From: Dactylorhiza incarnata
Lineage: Eukaryota > Streptophyta > Magnoliopsida > Asparagales > Orchidaceae
NCBI GenBank assembly: GCA_033032865.1
Contig: JAWHQI010000099.1
Span: 1,807,001-1,871,000 of the forward strand
Reading direction: 5' to 3'
Length of the DNA: 64,000 nt
This document shows positions 54,778-64,000 of this stretch, one piece after another (the first letter of the stretch is position 1; each line of letters begins with the position of its first letter). The notes under the pieces were generated by a model. That model was not told the origin of the DNA and searched no databases. It was given only the letters and a program-made list of their open reading frames with translations. Made by a program: the position numbers and the translations under genes.

Positions 54778-56691
54778 CTAAATCTCCCATCCACTGAATG
54801 CCGCCAAGGAAATGATGAACCGAACTGAAGTCATTTTTGCCACCGGACTGAATGTCTCCTCGTAGTCTTCACCATACTGCTGCGAGAACCCCCGAGCTAC
54901 AAGGCGAGCCTTGTACCGTTCGATACTGCCGCCAGCTTTCTTCTTGAGCTTGTAGACCCACTTGCATGTCACGGGAGTGGTGCCCTTGGGCTTGGGCACA
55001 AGAGACCAGGTCTCATTCTTCTCGAGAGCTGCCATCTCTTCTTGCATTGCAACGTCCCACTCCTTCACGCCTCTGGCCTTCTCAAAGCTCGACGGCTCCC
55101 TCTCATCCAAGGGACCAGCGAAGAAACATGAGACGAAGCTCACTGCGTTTCCTCCTGTATAGCGATCAGGGGCGACGATCGCTCGTTTCGACCTCCTCAG
55201 CTCCTTCCCCTGAACCGCTTTATCTCCAGCTGCTTCTTCCCTAGCTCCGCTTCTAGACGTGCTAGGAGCATCGCTCCCCCTGCTCCCTGAACCAGAAGCC
55301 CCCGTCTCGGAACTAGAAGGAGATGGACCACCTGGTGACACAGGTAGCTCCACCTGAAGATCCTCCACAGCTTTCTCTGGCACCTCCACCCTGCTCTCTG
55401 GTAGCTCCACATCAGAAGACCCCTTGTAAGATGTCACCTCATCGAACACGACGTCGCGAGATACCACAAACCTCCGCGTCTCCGGGTCCATGCACTTCCA
55501 TCCTTTCTTCCGCTCATCGTATCCCACGAAGACTAGCTTCCTTGCTTTCACATCTAGCTTCGTCCGAAGAGCATCTGGAACATGCACGTAGCAGGTGGAA
55601 CCAAACACCCTAAGGTGTGCCACGCTTGGCTTCTCCGTGAACATCATCTCATGTGGAGTCAACATGTTGATGGGACTCAGAGGCATCCTGTTGATGACGT
55701 AGGCAGCACAAGACATTCCCTCCGCCCAGAAGGACTTTGGGATACTCTTGGCATGCAGCCAACACTTGCAGGTCTCCGTCAGATGACGGATCTTCCGCTC
55801 TGCAACACCGTTCTGCTGTGGAGTATGTGCACAAGTGAACTCTCTCCGGATGCCTGCCTTCCTACAAAAAGTAGAGAACTCACTGGAGGTGAACTCCCCT
55901 CCGTTGTCAGTCCTCAGCTTCTTCACCCGCAGTCTTAGCCGACCCTCCACGAGCTCCTTGAACTCCACAAACTTGGCAAATGCCTCCGCCTTCTCCTTCA
56001 GAAAATATACCCAGACATATCTGGTGTAATCATCGATCGACACCAGCATATATCTGCTGCCTCTGAGGCTTGGGGTAGAAGTTGGTCCCATTAAGTCACC
56101 GTGGATGCACTCCAACGGCACACAACTCCTTGTCTGCGACTTGTCAAACGGTAGTCGATGAGACTTGCCGAACTGACATCCCGCGCAAACATAACCTTCA
56201 CCGTAGGAAGATAGACTTGGCAGGCCCTTGACCAGACCTCTCACCGCCATAGCTTTCAGCTTGTCCATCCCCACGTGCCCCAACCTCTCATGCCATATAA
56301 CGACACCATCATTCGTCTTCATCTTATCAACGTAGGAACTTGTCGATAAAACGAACAAGTCCTTTGCCCGTCTCCCGACACGGACGACCTCGGCCTTTAC
56401 GGCCTCAAAATTGGGTAGAAACTTCACTTCTGTTGGGCCGAACAGAACGTGATACCCAGCGTCTACAGCGTTGGTCACGGAGAAGAGGTTTTTCCTCATA
56501 CCAGGCACGTGATAGACACTCTTCAAAGTAAGTGGCCCTCTATCACTGCCCAAGGAAACAACCCCCACCTTCTCTACTGGATGTACAGTATTATCTGCAG
56601 TAATGATTGCATTGTCACCTGTATAGGGCTGTGCAGAAGAAAGCTTGGTCTCGTCTCCGGTAAGGTGATGACCACACCCCGAGTCCACGAT
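54778..56691 (-). pseudogene. C2 protease, integrase and reverse transcriptase start
   Basis: A 636-codon open stretch. It begins next to the protease active site VDSGCGHHLTGD, then the integrase finger (WHERLGHVGMDKL, CAGCQFGKSHRLPF), catalytic core (HGDLMGPTSTPS, IDDYTRYVWVYFLK, RTDNGGEFTSSEF, NGVAERKIRHL), C-terminal region (HLRVFGSTCYVHVPDALRTK), a Ser-rich linker with RRSKRAIVAPDRY, and the reverse transcriptase start (EEMAALEKNETWSLVP, YKARLVARGFSQQYGEDYEE). It stops at TAG 54778-54780 within a conserved W-E-I-x-Q-L-D-V block. Confidence 0.93.
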
Positions 56692-57700
56692 CTAGTCTTC
56701 CAGATAGTTGATAGGAGCAGAAGGTCCAACAGAAGCCGAGAAGGCTCCTCCCCAACCTCCTCCAAAGTGCCTGGCCTCAGCTTCCTCCTTCTCCGCAGTA
56801 TGCCCAGCTTGGGTGACTACCTTGCAATCCTTCCTGATGTGGCCAAACTTGCCACACTTGAAGCACTTCGGACCTTCCCCCTTCTTCTTCCCGCCAGCCT
56901 TGGGAGCATACCCCCTTTCCTGCTGCCCAGAAGTTGAAGGCCCATAGCCTCCTCCAGCGGTCTTCTTCTTCTTATCCCACTTCTTCTTCTTCCCCGAGAA
57001 GAGCACTTCGCCATCTCCCCCAGCCACTGACACCCCCGCCATCTGCCTTGCCAAACTTTCTTGAGATGCAAGCAAGTTCTCCAGCTCCAACAGAGACGGC
57101 TGATTTGCCCATCCCTGCACCGACGTCACAAAGGCAACATATTCCTTCCGCAAGCTGCGGATGATGTGCCTCTTCAGCTTCGCCCAGAGATAGGCTCATC
57201 AGGATCCAATGCTAAGATTTCAGCGCACAAGTTCTTCATCTTCAGAAAGAAGGTGGAGATAGAAAGATCACCTTGAGATGACCTTGCCAGTTCATTCTCC
57301 AAAAACTGTAGCCTCGCTACATTCTTCTTGTTAAACAGCCCATCCAGGGCTCTCCAGATCTCCGCAGCTGATCCACATCCCAGAATGTGATAAACAGATC
57401 AGGTGAAATTGCTCTCTTTAGAGTGAACTCTGCCTTCGCATTCGTCCTCCTCCAAGTTCTCACCTATGCCCCATTATCCCCTTCCGGGACAACTTCCTGC
57501 GTCTGATCTCCTCCAACTACCTCCCAGAGGTCCTCACCTAGAAGATAGCTTTGTATACACGACTTCCACTTCTTGAAGTTAGTCGATGTAAGCATCTCAA
57601 TTCCAAGACCCCTCGCTTCCATTGCGCTACCACTGGTTCCTTCTTCACAAAGGCGATGGCTACTCTAAGTCACTCACTGCTCAACCACTCCAACCTAGCT
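56692..57700 (-). pseudogene. C2 Gag
   Basis: The last 154 codons (57153-56692) include a Lys/Gly-rich segment and the CCHC knuckle CFKCGKFGHIRKDC, ending at TAG 56692-56694 where Trp precedes the protease in relatives. Further upstream the frame is broken; pieces such as EIWRALDGLFNKKNVARLQFL (about 57370-57300) show the gag_2 core. The start lies near 57650. Confidence 0.88.
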
Positions 57701-57709
57701 CTGATACCA
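57692..57709 (-). other. Primer-binding site of C2 (tRNA-Met)
   Basis: TGGTATCAGAGCTAGGTT on the minus strand immediately after the LTR; its first 12 bases match the initiator tRNA-Met site exactly. Confidence 0.95.
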
Positions 57710-58967
57710 TGTGAAATTTATCGAATCTTTATGAAGCGAGCAGGAGTTAGTCAACTTAGAGTTCACAAGCCAAACAACCAGAAACAAATGGAGGCAAACA
57801 ATTGATCTTTATTGATAGCAACTTCAAATTACAAGGCAAGGCATGCTTGGTGAGACATGATTTCGCCAGCACAAACACCAAAGGAAATAAAAAAACAAGT
57901 TGAAGATAACTTGAGACCGCGCGGTCTCTCTTGCGACCTCAGCAACTCGCCAAACCGCAACCCGCTGCCGATCTCAGAACAACACCAGATCGCCAATCAG
58001 ACCGCACCCTTCCTTCCGAACTCCTGATTCTCCCGAACTCCAACACCACAACTCCAAGCCGCAGACCGCCCGAACACTTTCAGAGGAAGAGGTGATCGCT
58101 GCTGCCCGCACTATCCGCAGAAGCTGCACAAGAAGAGTTCAATCAGCAGACCGCCCGGTCAGACAAATACAGACCGCAGGAAAGAAGAGAACTCGGCTTA
58201 CACTTGGTGTGTCTATGTTTGCTGCTACAGTGGCTCCTATTTATAGGCGTGAGACCTGATCCAGTCACCACCCTATGAGATAGGATCACCACCCTCCAGA
58301 CCGCGCGACCTGACCGGTCACACCGCGCGATCAGCAACAGAACTCCTGCTTCATTTTGGTGAACTCGCCAGCTCCAACATCAACCATGAGAGACCGCCAC
58401 TCTCACAGCAGATCGCGACTCCAACGGAGATCGCCAGCCCCCTGTGTTCGCCAGAGACCGCGAACACAGCCAATTCGCCATCAACCCGCGAACTCCTGTC
58501 CGCATGCCGGTCTCCTCCTGAGACCGCGAATAGCGACCAGCTCGCATACCAGCCTCCTCCTGAGACCGCGAACTGAGACCGCGCGACTAAGACTCTTAGT
58601 CCACGAATACCACCCGAAAGCCCGGTCAGCCACCAGACCGCATTCTGGAGAAAACCTGGATCAAGCTGTGCGGTCACACCAGACCGCCATAGCCTTGAGG
58701 AAGACAACCCGCCACGCGGTCATGCACAGACCGCGCACACCTGAAGACGAACATCCCGCCGCGCGGTTAGAGACAGACCGCGCGGCCTTCACCTTCAGCC
58801 GCCTTGGACCCATACCAGCGATCAAGCCAGGAGACCGCAGCTAGGCTTAGACCAGCCAGACCGCAGATGCAGACCGCCAGGCCGTGCGGTCACGTCAGAC
58901 CGCTCGACCTCCTCCCAGACCGCCCAGGTCCAAAAGTCCTCTAACTTCCACTTTAACAAATTCAACA
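57710..58967 (-). mobile_element. 5' LTR of C2
   Basis: Nearly identical to 52283-53557; lacks about 17 bp at the position corresponding to 53010. A reversed TATA box occurs at about 58234-58245. Confidence 0.93.
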
Positions 58968-58972
58968 GACAT

Positions 58973-59154
58973 GAGGTAGATGTGGATGAAGTTTCCCTTG
59001 ACCTCTTTCCTAAAATCTTTCTTCAAAAGTACATGTTGATTTTTTAAGTCAAAGATTACTAACATCTTTCACACTTGACATGAAACATATGCTTGCAAAG
59101 CATAGTCAAAAGATGGCTAGTCACTTTCATATTTAGGAGAAAAATATTTCATCA
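58973..59154 (-). mobile_element. 5' LTR of C1, second segment
   Basis: Continues the C1 LTR after C2, matching about 23101-23283, and ends TTTCATCA next to the caaaa duplication. Confidence 0.88.
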
Positions 59155-59159
59155 CAAAA
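59155..59159. other. Target-site duplication of C1, right copy (caaaa)
   Basis: Matches 22492-22496. Confidence 0.9.
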
Positions 59160-60062
59160 GGCCATGCTTGGCAGCTGTGGGAGAGTGCAGTGGTCTTGTA
59201 CGCTCATACCACTTTCTAAAAGAGCGTGATCATAAACATTGCTTTCCTAAAATTCCACCACAATCATGTATATGTGATCAAGCTTTAGCGTTCATAGACA
59301 CCCAGACTCCAAAGTGAAATTTACACTAAAAGAGTTACCACACAATTTCAAGACATAGATAAACCACCACCACTATATTTACTGCCACAATTTTACAGCA
59401 CCGCCACTTAAAGGTCATAATTGTCCCAAATAGAGCTTATGCCCTTTTGGATGAGAGAGCTGCAGAGAATGTTGCTCATATCCTTCATTTATTTGGATAT
59501 TTCCGATCACATCAGAGCTCAAAAATGAAGAATATTAAATACTTTAATATCTATGGTGACAAACACAACAAAAAAGCTAGAAGCTCAAAAATTTAGAGAT
59601 GTATCTTGTAAAATTCATTACTTTCAGCAAATCTGATTCCAGAAAAAATATCGGTGCGTGTAAAGCACCTTAGATCAACATGCACGACCCCTGATCCTGC
59701 TGTATATTTTCGCCAACACGAATTTTCGCACACGATTGATCTAAAATACAATTACTTTTTAATACGACTGTATTACACAAATACACTCATATATTTTTAC
59801 AAATAATCTACACCATTAAAATCATAAATCATACGATTATATTTCCCCCTCCCATGCGATAATTTGTTATGACCACATTAAGTTACACGTACCTAAGTAT
59901 TTCTTCGTGTTTGCTCAAAAGCTCGTACAATCCCAAATCCCAATCCTATCCGTTGGTGACTTCCGAACAAAACCGCAGAAAATCCAAATCCGACTGCCTA
60001 GCTCATCATGATAGAGAGAGTGGGAGTAGAAGCGGTTAGGAAGACGATGTGAGGTTAGAAGA
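59160..60062. other. A+T-rich intergenic sequence upstream of a gene
   Basis: No open frame with a recognisable domain, no LTR end and no repeat seen. It may hold the promoter of the gene starting at 60063; no convincing TATA box could be chosen. Confidence 0.5.
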
Positions 60063-60389
60063 ATGGGCTCGATAGGATGCTCCTCATTCTTTCAATCTGC
60101 ACTCTGCCAATCTTGGCCCTCCTCTACCCACTATTCTCCGCCCTCGGTTCCTTCACATAGGAAATCTGCGAGGAAGAGAAGGGCATCCGCCATTGTTTCT
60201 TCCGGAAGGGCGGCGGACGATTGCTGCCCCTTTCATAGAAGGGCTGTTCTCTTCGTGGGCGTCTCAGTTCTTCCATTCTTGCAGTTCAGAGAGGCCTTCG
60301 CCGACGAGCCGGAAGAAGGTTCGCTCGCTGCTCTTTCAGAATTTTTCCTGGGGGTTTCATTTCAGTTCATCTGTGAAGACTCTGGTTGA
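60063..60389 (+). CDS. First exon of a predicted plastid/thylakoid protein gene
   Basis: The ATG opens a frame of 108 codons. Residues 1-58 are Ser/Arg-rich with few acids, like a chloroplast transit peptide. Residues 59-60 are RR, 61-73 hydrophobic (AVLFVGVSVL), then AFA|DE at 78-82, the layout of a thylakoid-transfer signal with an AxA-type cleavage site. A GT donor at 60319 (after codon 85 plus one base) or at 60385 would leave phase 1, which fits the exon at 63145. I do not recognise the family. It could also be a chance frame, but the targeting-signal layout argues against that. Confidence 0.5.
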   Translation: MGSIGCSSFFQSALCQSWPSSTHYSPPSVPSHRKSARKRRASAIVSSGRAADDCCPFHRRAVLFVGVSVLPFLQFREAFADEPEEGSLAALSEFFLGVSFQFICEDSG

Positions 60390-60938
60390 CTTGCACATTC
60401 TTGTGAATGATGTTTTCAATCAAATTTTCCTTTAAACTGTTGCTCTGTAAATACTTTTTGTAAATAATTTGCTAATTAGCCGGTAGTTGCATCACTGTGG
60501 AAGAGATTTTTGTACAAAAATATGTGAATTAGTCTCATTTATGATGTAAAATTTTGCCGGCATTTCTTAGCGAATGATGGAATGCTTGGGGACCAGTTGG
60601 GTCAAAGTGCCAGGAAAGAAGATATTTTGAAATGTTGAACATTGTTGGGGCCAATCGCTAGTATGTTTATATCAATTTTTTGTTTTAATGATTTGATATT
60701 GGATTTTACCAAATGCTCTCACGTGTTTTAACTAAAATTGAAGACCATTGGAGTTGATTGATACTTGAAATAGAAATTTACCACAACCCCTACAGTCCCT
60801 GTTTCACTTGATTTCCACTTGAAATAGAAAGAATAAGGGCATGCTTGCCAATATTTATATGCATATATATACATGTGTGTAGATATATGTATGCATGCTC
60901 AAGTACTCATGTACATATACATAGTTAACACACTAAAC
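60390..60938 (+). other. Putative intron, first part
   Basis: A+T-rich, T-rich plus-strand sequence typical of plant introns; short TATATGCATATATATACATG run at about 60855-60900. No other feature seen. Confidence 0.4.
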
Positions 60939-62569
60939 TGATGCGGGATGGATCTAGCAAAGTAAGGGTCAACTATATGAATCCCTAAGTGAACTTGACA
61001 TGTATTCGATGACTAGGCTTGCAACAATTGAAATTATAAATGATATGAAACGATAATCACGATCAAGTAGAGTTTCTATTAAGGGAACAAGTAATGTTAC
61101 ATATGCAAGAGCGCTAGAAAACAAATACTTGAACGAACAAAACCTGATAAGTCGTGGGATAATATTGAGACAAAGATTACAAAATAATCTTACCTAAAAA
61201 TAGTTAATTAACACACAACTTAACACAACAAGAAATTACAGCCAAGAAATAAAATTACACAATTACAATATTGGAGGTTTGGTAGATGCCCGATGAAATG
61301 CCGATGGCTGGAGGGGCATCATTGGATTGAATCTGGACTTTCAGGGGAGGGGGTTCTAGAATGCTGAACGAGGCTTTCTCAGTGCTGAATCATAATTTCA
61401 GGAACTGGACGGTGGTGTCCGGGGATGGAAGGGGGTTGATATTTCGTGGAGAGGCTGAAGGGAGTTCAGTTGGGTGGTGGGCTGGTGTCAGCATGCAGAA
61501 ATAAATAGTTTTGGGTGCTGTTTTCAGAACCTGGCTGGGGTTCCTGCACGGGACAGAACAACAAAGGAAATGGGGAGAGGCTGCCCGGTAGTCCAGATTG
61601 ACTATTGGAGGAGTTGAAGATGGTCTACTCAAGAATTAGGGAGGGGAAAGAAGTAGTGGGCTCGTGGGAATGGAGGAGTTGAATTTAGATGTGGGGAAGG
61701 TGTTAATTTGGGTCGAAGTTGCGGGCAGAGGAGCAGTTCCTGGACATGACAAATTTGTTGTTGAAGGACAGATGGGGACAACTGGCTTTGTGGAGTAATT
61801 AGGAAATAACTGAAAAGTGGAAGGAGATTATGAGAGGGGGGTGAGGGGTTAATATTGAGGAATTATAAGATAGTGGACTGAAATTGTGGCAGGAATTGTG
61901 AGTGGGATAAGTGGTCAACTATGGATAAAGAATTATAGGATAGCGGGTTGAAATTGTGGAGGGAATTGTGAGTGGGATGAGTTGTCAATTATGAATGAGG
62001 AATTATGTGATAGGAAGCTGGAATTTGAGTGAGATAAGTAGTCAACTATGGATGGAATTGTGAGTGAGATAGTGGATGATTATTTGGAAGTTACGGGGAA
62101 GGGAGGTGGAGGTGAGGATGGGTGGTCGACCTAAAGGTGGTCGGAGGTGGTGGTGGCTGTGGCCACTGAAAAATGAAAATGGTTGGGCTTGGGTGGCCGA
62201 CCAAGGAGGTGGTGGTGGACGGAGGAGGAGGTGGTTGTGGTAACCGGAGGTGGCTAAAAGTGGAAAATGGAGGGGAAAAGGGGAGGGGGATATCCGAGCT
62301 TTGCACCCGGATTCCGGCTTCAGCACTGGTGATCAAAAGAATGAATTTTCTCTCAATCTTTCAATGCTTCTAAATAAGCCTTCTATCCCTATTTATTGAC
62401 TAAGAGGCTGCCACGAACAGTCATGATTCTCCGATCACGACTTTCTTCAAAATACATTAGAATAAATTCATAAAATACAAAAAATAACTAAAATTCATAA
62501 ATCGCCGATCAACACAAATTGAACGGCTCCGATCGTCTTGTAGATCCTTCCGCGATGTGATCCCCATCA
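60939..62569 (-). mobile_element. Possible solo LTR (1.6 kb) in the putative intron
   Basis: Plus-strand ends are TGATGCGGGATGGATC and GATCCCCATCA, giving inverted TGATG/CATCA termini. A reversed TATA-like AATAAATAGGGAT lies at about 62386-62398, suggesting minus-strand transcription. A G-rich stretch with repeated AATTGTGAGTGGGAT words occurs at 61880-62070. No coding domain. The flanking five bases (taaac and tacta) do not match, so insertion is not proven. The minus-strand start TGATGGGGATC equals the sequence beginning at 63980. Confidence 0.5.
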
Positions 62570-63144
62570 TACTATGTGTTTAGAATATCAAAAGTATCTT
62601 ATTTTTAATATTTTCAAATAATTGAGATCATAATAAGTTATTGTCTTTTTAGTCTATACAACAAGTATAAGTTAATAATTTATAATCTAATACATTCGAT
62701 TGCAAAGTTTAATGTATATTATTTCTCTGCAAATTAATAATATGTTCATATTATTGATTTTTGTATACAAAAAATTATTATAATATATATTCAAGAATGG
62801 TAAGAATATGGCATTTACTAACTTATGGGAGTGTAGCTATGTTGCATATCACATGCCTTTAGTCCTCTGGATAGATGAACTATTGGACGGATTGATTTTA
62901 TCACAATTGCATGCGAATTTAAATGAATAAATACTGATATTTGACCTGTCAGATTGCTATTTTCCAAATGAACACTTCTATATGATTTTACTAAGCTAAT
63001 GTTGTAAGTGGTTGAATAGGGTAACTGCGTGTTCATAATGCAAGATCAAATCAATCTTGTCTAACAACTCTATAAATGTTGATACAACAAGTAATTCTTT
63101 TGTGTCTTAAAGTTTCACGAATGACTTGTGTACTTTTTTTCCAG
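62570..63144 (+). other. Putative intron, second part
   Basis: A+T-rich sequence ending in a T-run and CCAG acceptor at 63141-63144. No other feature seen. Confidence 0.4.
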
Positions 63145-63290
63145 CAATTGATGCAGTGTCTTATGTGGGAGGTTTTTCCAACATCCTTCTCTATCAAAGG
63201 AATCGTAGCAAGGACGCGAAAGCCAAAACTACCAAAGTTTTGGATAATTTAGCGTTTGAAGGTTTCGACGATGACACTGCAAAATTTTAA
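63145..63290 (+). CDS. Probable last exon of the same gene
   Basis: After the acceptor TTTTTTTCCAG the phase-1 frame encodes 47 residues: IDAVSYVGGFSNILLYQRNR, then a Lys-rich segment and an acidic end EGFDDDTAKF before TAA at 63288. The hydrophobic stretch followed by basic residues could be a membrane segment with a stroma-exposed tail. Codon use and splice phase fit the exon at 60063, but middle exons may be missing. Family not recognised. Confidence 0.45.
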
Positions 63291-63979
63291 TGTTATGAAT
63301 TGATTCAAATTGATTATCAATATGCAACCGAGTTGGTTTCATCTTCTTGTTTTTGTTCTTTTGCAAAACTTTAATGTTTTTTCTGCCCAACATATTGTTA
63401 TTTTAGATTAATGCTATTGGTCTGTTAAACTACATATATGACAGATTCATTAAGTGATTCATTGTTAGTGGATATTCCGCTAAGGGAAAGCAAGCTGTCT
63501 CGAAGTACAAGGGTGTTTGTTGCGTATAAAAATGGACTAATATAAATGTAACGTAGCAATGCTGACATCAAACAAAGTCAATGAGGTTGGGAAAGTCTGA
63601 GAACTGTTTCCTTTCATTTGGTCCATAGATATTCAACATTGTTAAGGACTATGAAAGTTCTAAATTTGTATTACCACGAGTAAAGATATATGATCTTGCA
63701 AGGACATCAATAATATACAAATGAGTCATAAAAATAATACTATATCCCATAAAAGCATTTTTTTAATAATATGAGATCTTCATTGGTTATTGTTCGAAGG
63801 ATGAAGCCTAGTTGCATGATATTGATCGATGTAATAACTAATAAGACTAATGATAGGGTTCTGAGAAGTACTATACTATATCAATAACAATATCTTGTCG
63901 CAATGATTCATTATATAAAATTAAGTATTTTACATGACCAAGGAAAGATTTTACAAATCTACAAGTAATATAGTACCAC
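63291..63979. other. A+T-rich downstream sequence
   Basis: Contains possible 3' untranslated sequence of the gene; no gene or repeat seen. Confidence 0.5.
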
Positions 63980-64000
63980 TGATGGGGATCGTGACATGCA
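63980..64000 (+). mobile_element. Possible LTR start at window edge
   Basis: TGATGGGGATCGTGACATG shares its first 11 bases with the minus-strand start of the 60939-62569 unit. It is cut by the window end, so the call rests on these bases only. Confidence 0.35.

Larger units (their letters stand above)
52283..58967 (-). mobile_element. Copia element C2, structurally complete, 6685 bp
   Basis: Has gacat duplications, LTRs of 1275 bp (52283-53557) and 1258 bp (57710-58967), a perfect tRNA-Met primer site, a polypurine tract and gag-pol in copia order on the minus strand. The LTRs are nearly identical except for a deletion of about 17 bp, so it is one of the youngest insertions here. Coding frames are nevertheless interrupted by three in-frame stops and a frameshift in pol, plus breaks in gag, so it is non-functional as sequenced. 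Confidence 0.95.
22497..59154 (-). mobile_element. Copia element C1, host of all later insertions
   Basis: Both LTRs, primer site, polypurine tract and a caaaa duplication are present. Removing the nested elements leaves about 6 kb with gag, protease, integrase, reverse transcriptase and RNase H in copia order on the minus strand. LTRs are 787 bp (22497-23283) and 790 bp (51675-52282 plus 58973-59154). Protein frames are broken by many stops and frameshifts, and the LTRs differ visibly at many positions, so C1 is old relative to C2 and GB. Confidence 0.92.

Noticed and set aside
54136..57276. Many plus-strand open frames of 60-160 codons
   Set aside because: They are antisense shadows of the C2 gag-pol sequence.
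52929..58844. Paired Arg/Pro-rich plus-strand frames (52929-53435 and 58356-58844)
   Set aside because: They are the AGACCGC-rich part of the two C2 LTRs, antisense to the element; composition explains the open frame.
59160..59330. Continuation of C0 (protease or pre-integrase) to the right of C1
   Set aside because: Translations of the minus strand gave no copia motif, so the segment was left as unassigned.
60934..62574. A 5-bp duplication around the 60939-62569 unit
   Set aside because: The flanks taaac and tacta do not match; only the inverted termini support an LTR.

Overview
The window is flowering-plant nuclear DNA and is almost entirely transposable elements. It carries plant Ty1/copia and Ty3/gypsy (Athila-type and chromovirus-like) LTR retrotransposons, tRNA-Met and tRNA-Asp primer-binding sites, a 5S-derived Cassandra-type TRIM and a non-autonomous hAT element. 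Only one piece of a probable host gene is visible, near the right end. Nothing in the sequence fixes the species.

Region 1-22.5 kb is a row of old, broken elements. It holds a gypsy element with very long LTRs (G1, 1-7517), the 5' end of a minus-strand copia (C3, 7518 to about 8630), and a plus-strand copia (C4) with a 1103-codon gag-pol frame that has lost RNase H and its 3' LTR (8697-13027). These are followed by about 0.9 kb of unassigned A+T-rich DNA, a decayed minus-strand Athila (A1, 13936-19925) whose 5' LTR carries a hAT MITE, and a minus-strand copia remnant (C0, 19926-22491).

Region 22,497-59,154 is one nested structure that can be resolved from target-site duplications (TSDs). A minus-strand copia, C1 (TSD caaaa), was invaded by a non-autonomous Athila, A2 (24088-46805, TSD atatc), in its reverse transcriptase/RNase H region. 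It was also invaded by a second copia, C2 (52283-58967, TSD gacat), in its 5' LTR, and by a G+C-rich unit of about 1.3 kb in gag. The 3' LTR of A2 was invaded by a giant-LTR gypsy derivative, GB (25129-38415, TSD tacac; LTRs of 5.8 and 5.3 kb, only 2.2 kb of internal DNA, no protein), and by a copia-type solo LTR (38720-41131, TSD atggt). That solo LTR contains a palindromic 5S-bearing TRIM (39236-40435, TSD gagaa). The deepest path is therefore four insertions, one inside another.

Region 59.2-64 kb looks like the edge of a gene space. It has a possible plastid/thylakoid protein gene with a first exon at 60063 and a last exon ending at 63290, an LTR-like 1.6-kb insertion in its intron, and the first bases of another LTR at the window end.

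The most unusual elements are GB, whose LTRs carry an array of about 125-bp double-hairpin units differing by four units between the two LTRs, and the TRIM, whose LTRs are themselves long palindromes carrying 5S-like promoter segments in both orientations. Plant LTR elements are the explanation for nearly all open reading frames; none of the recognisable polyproteins is complete.
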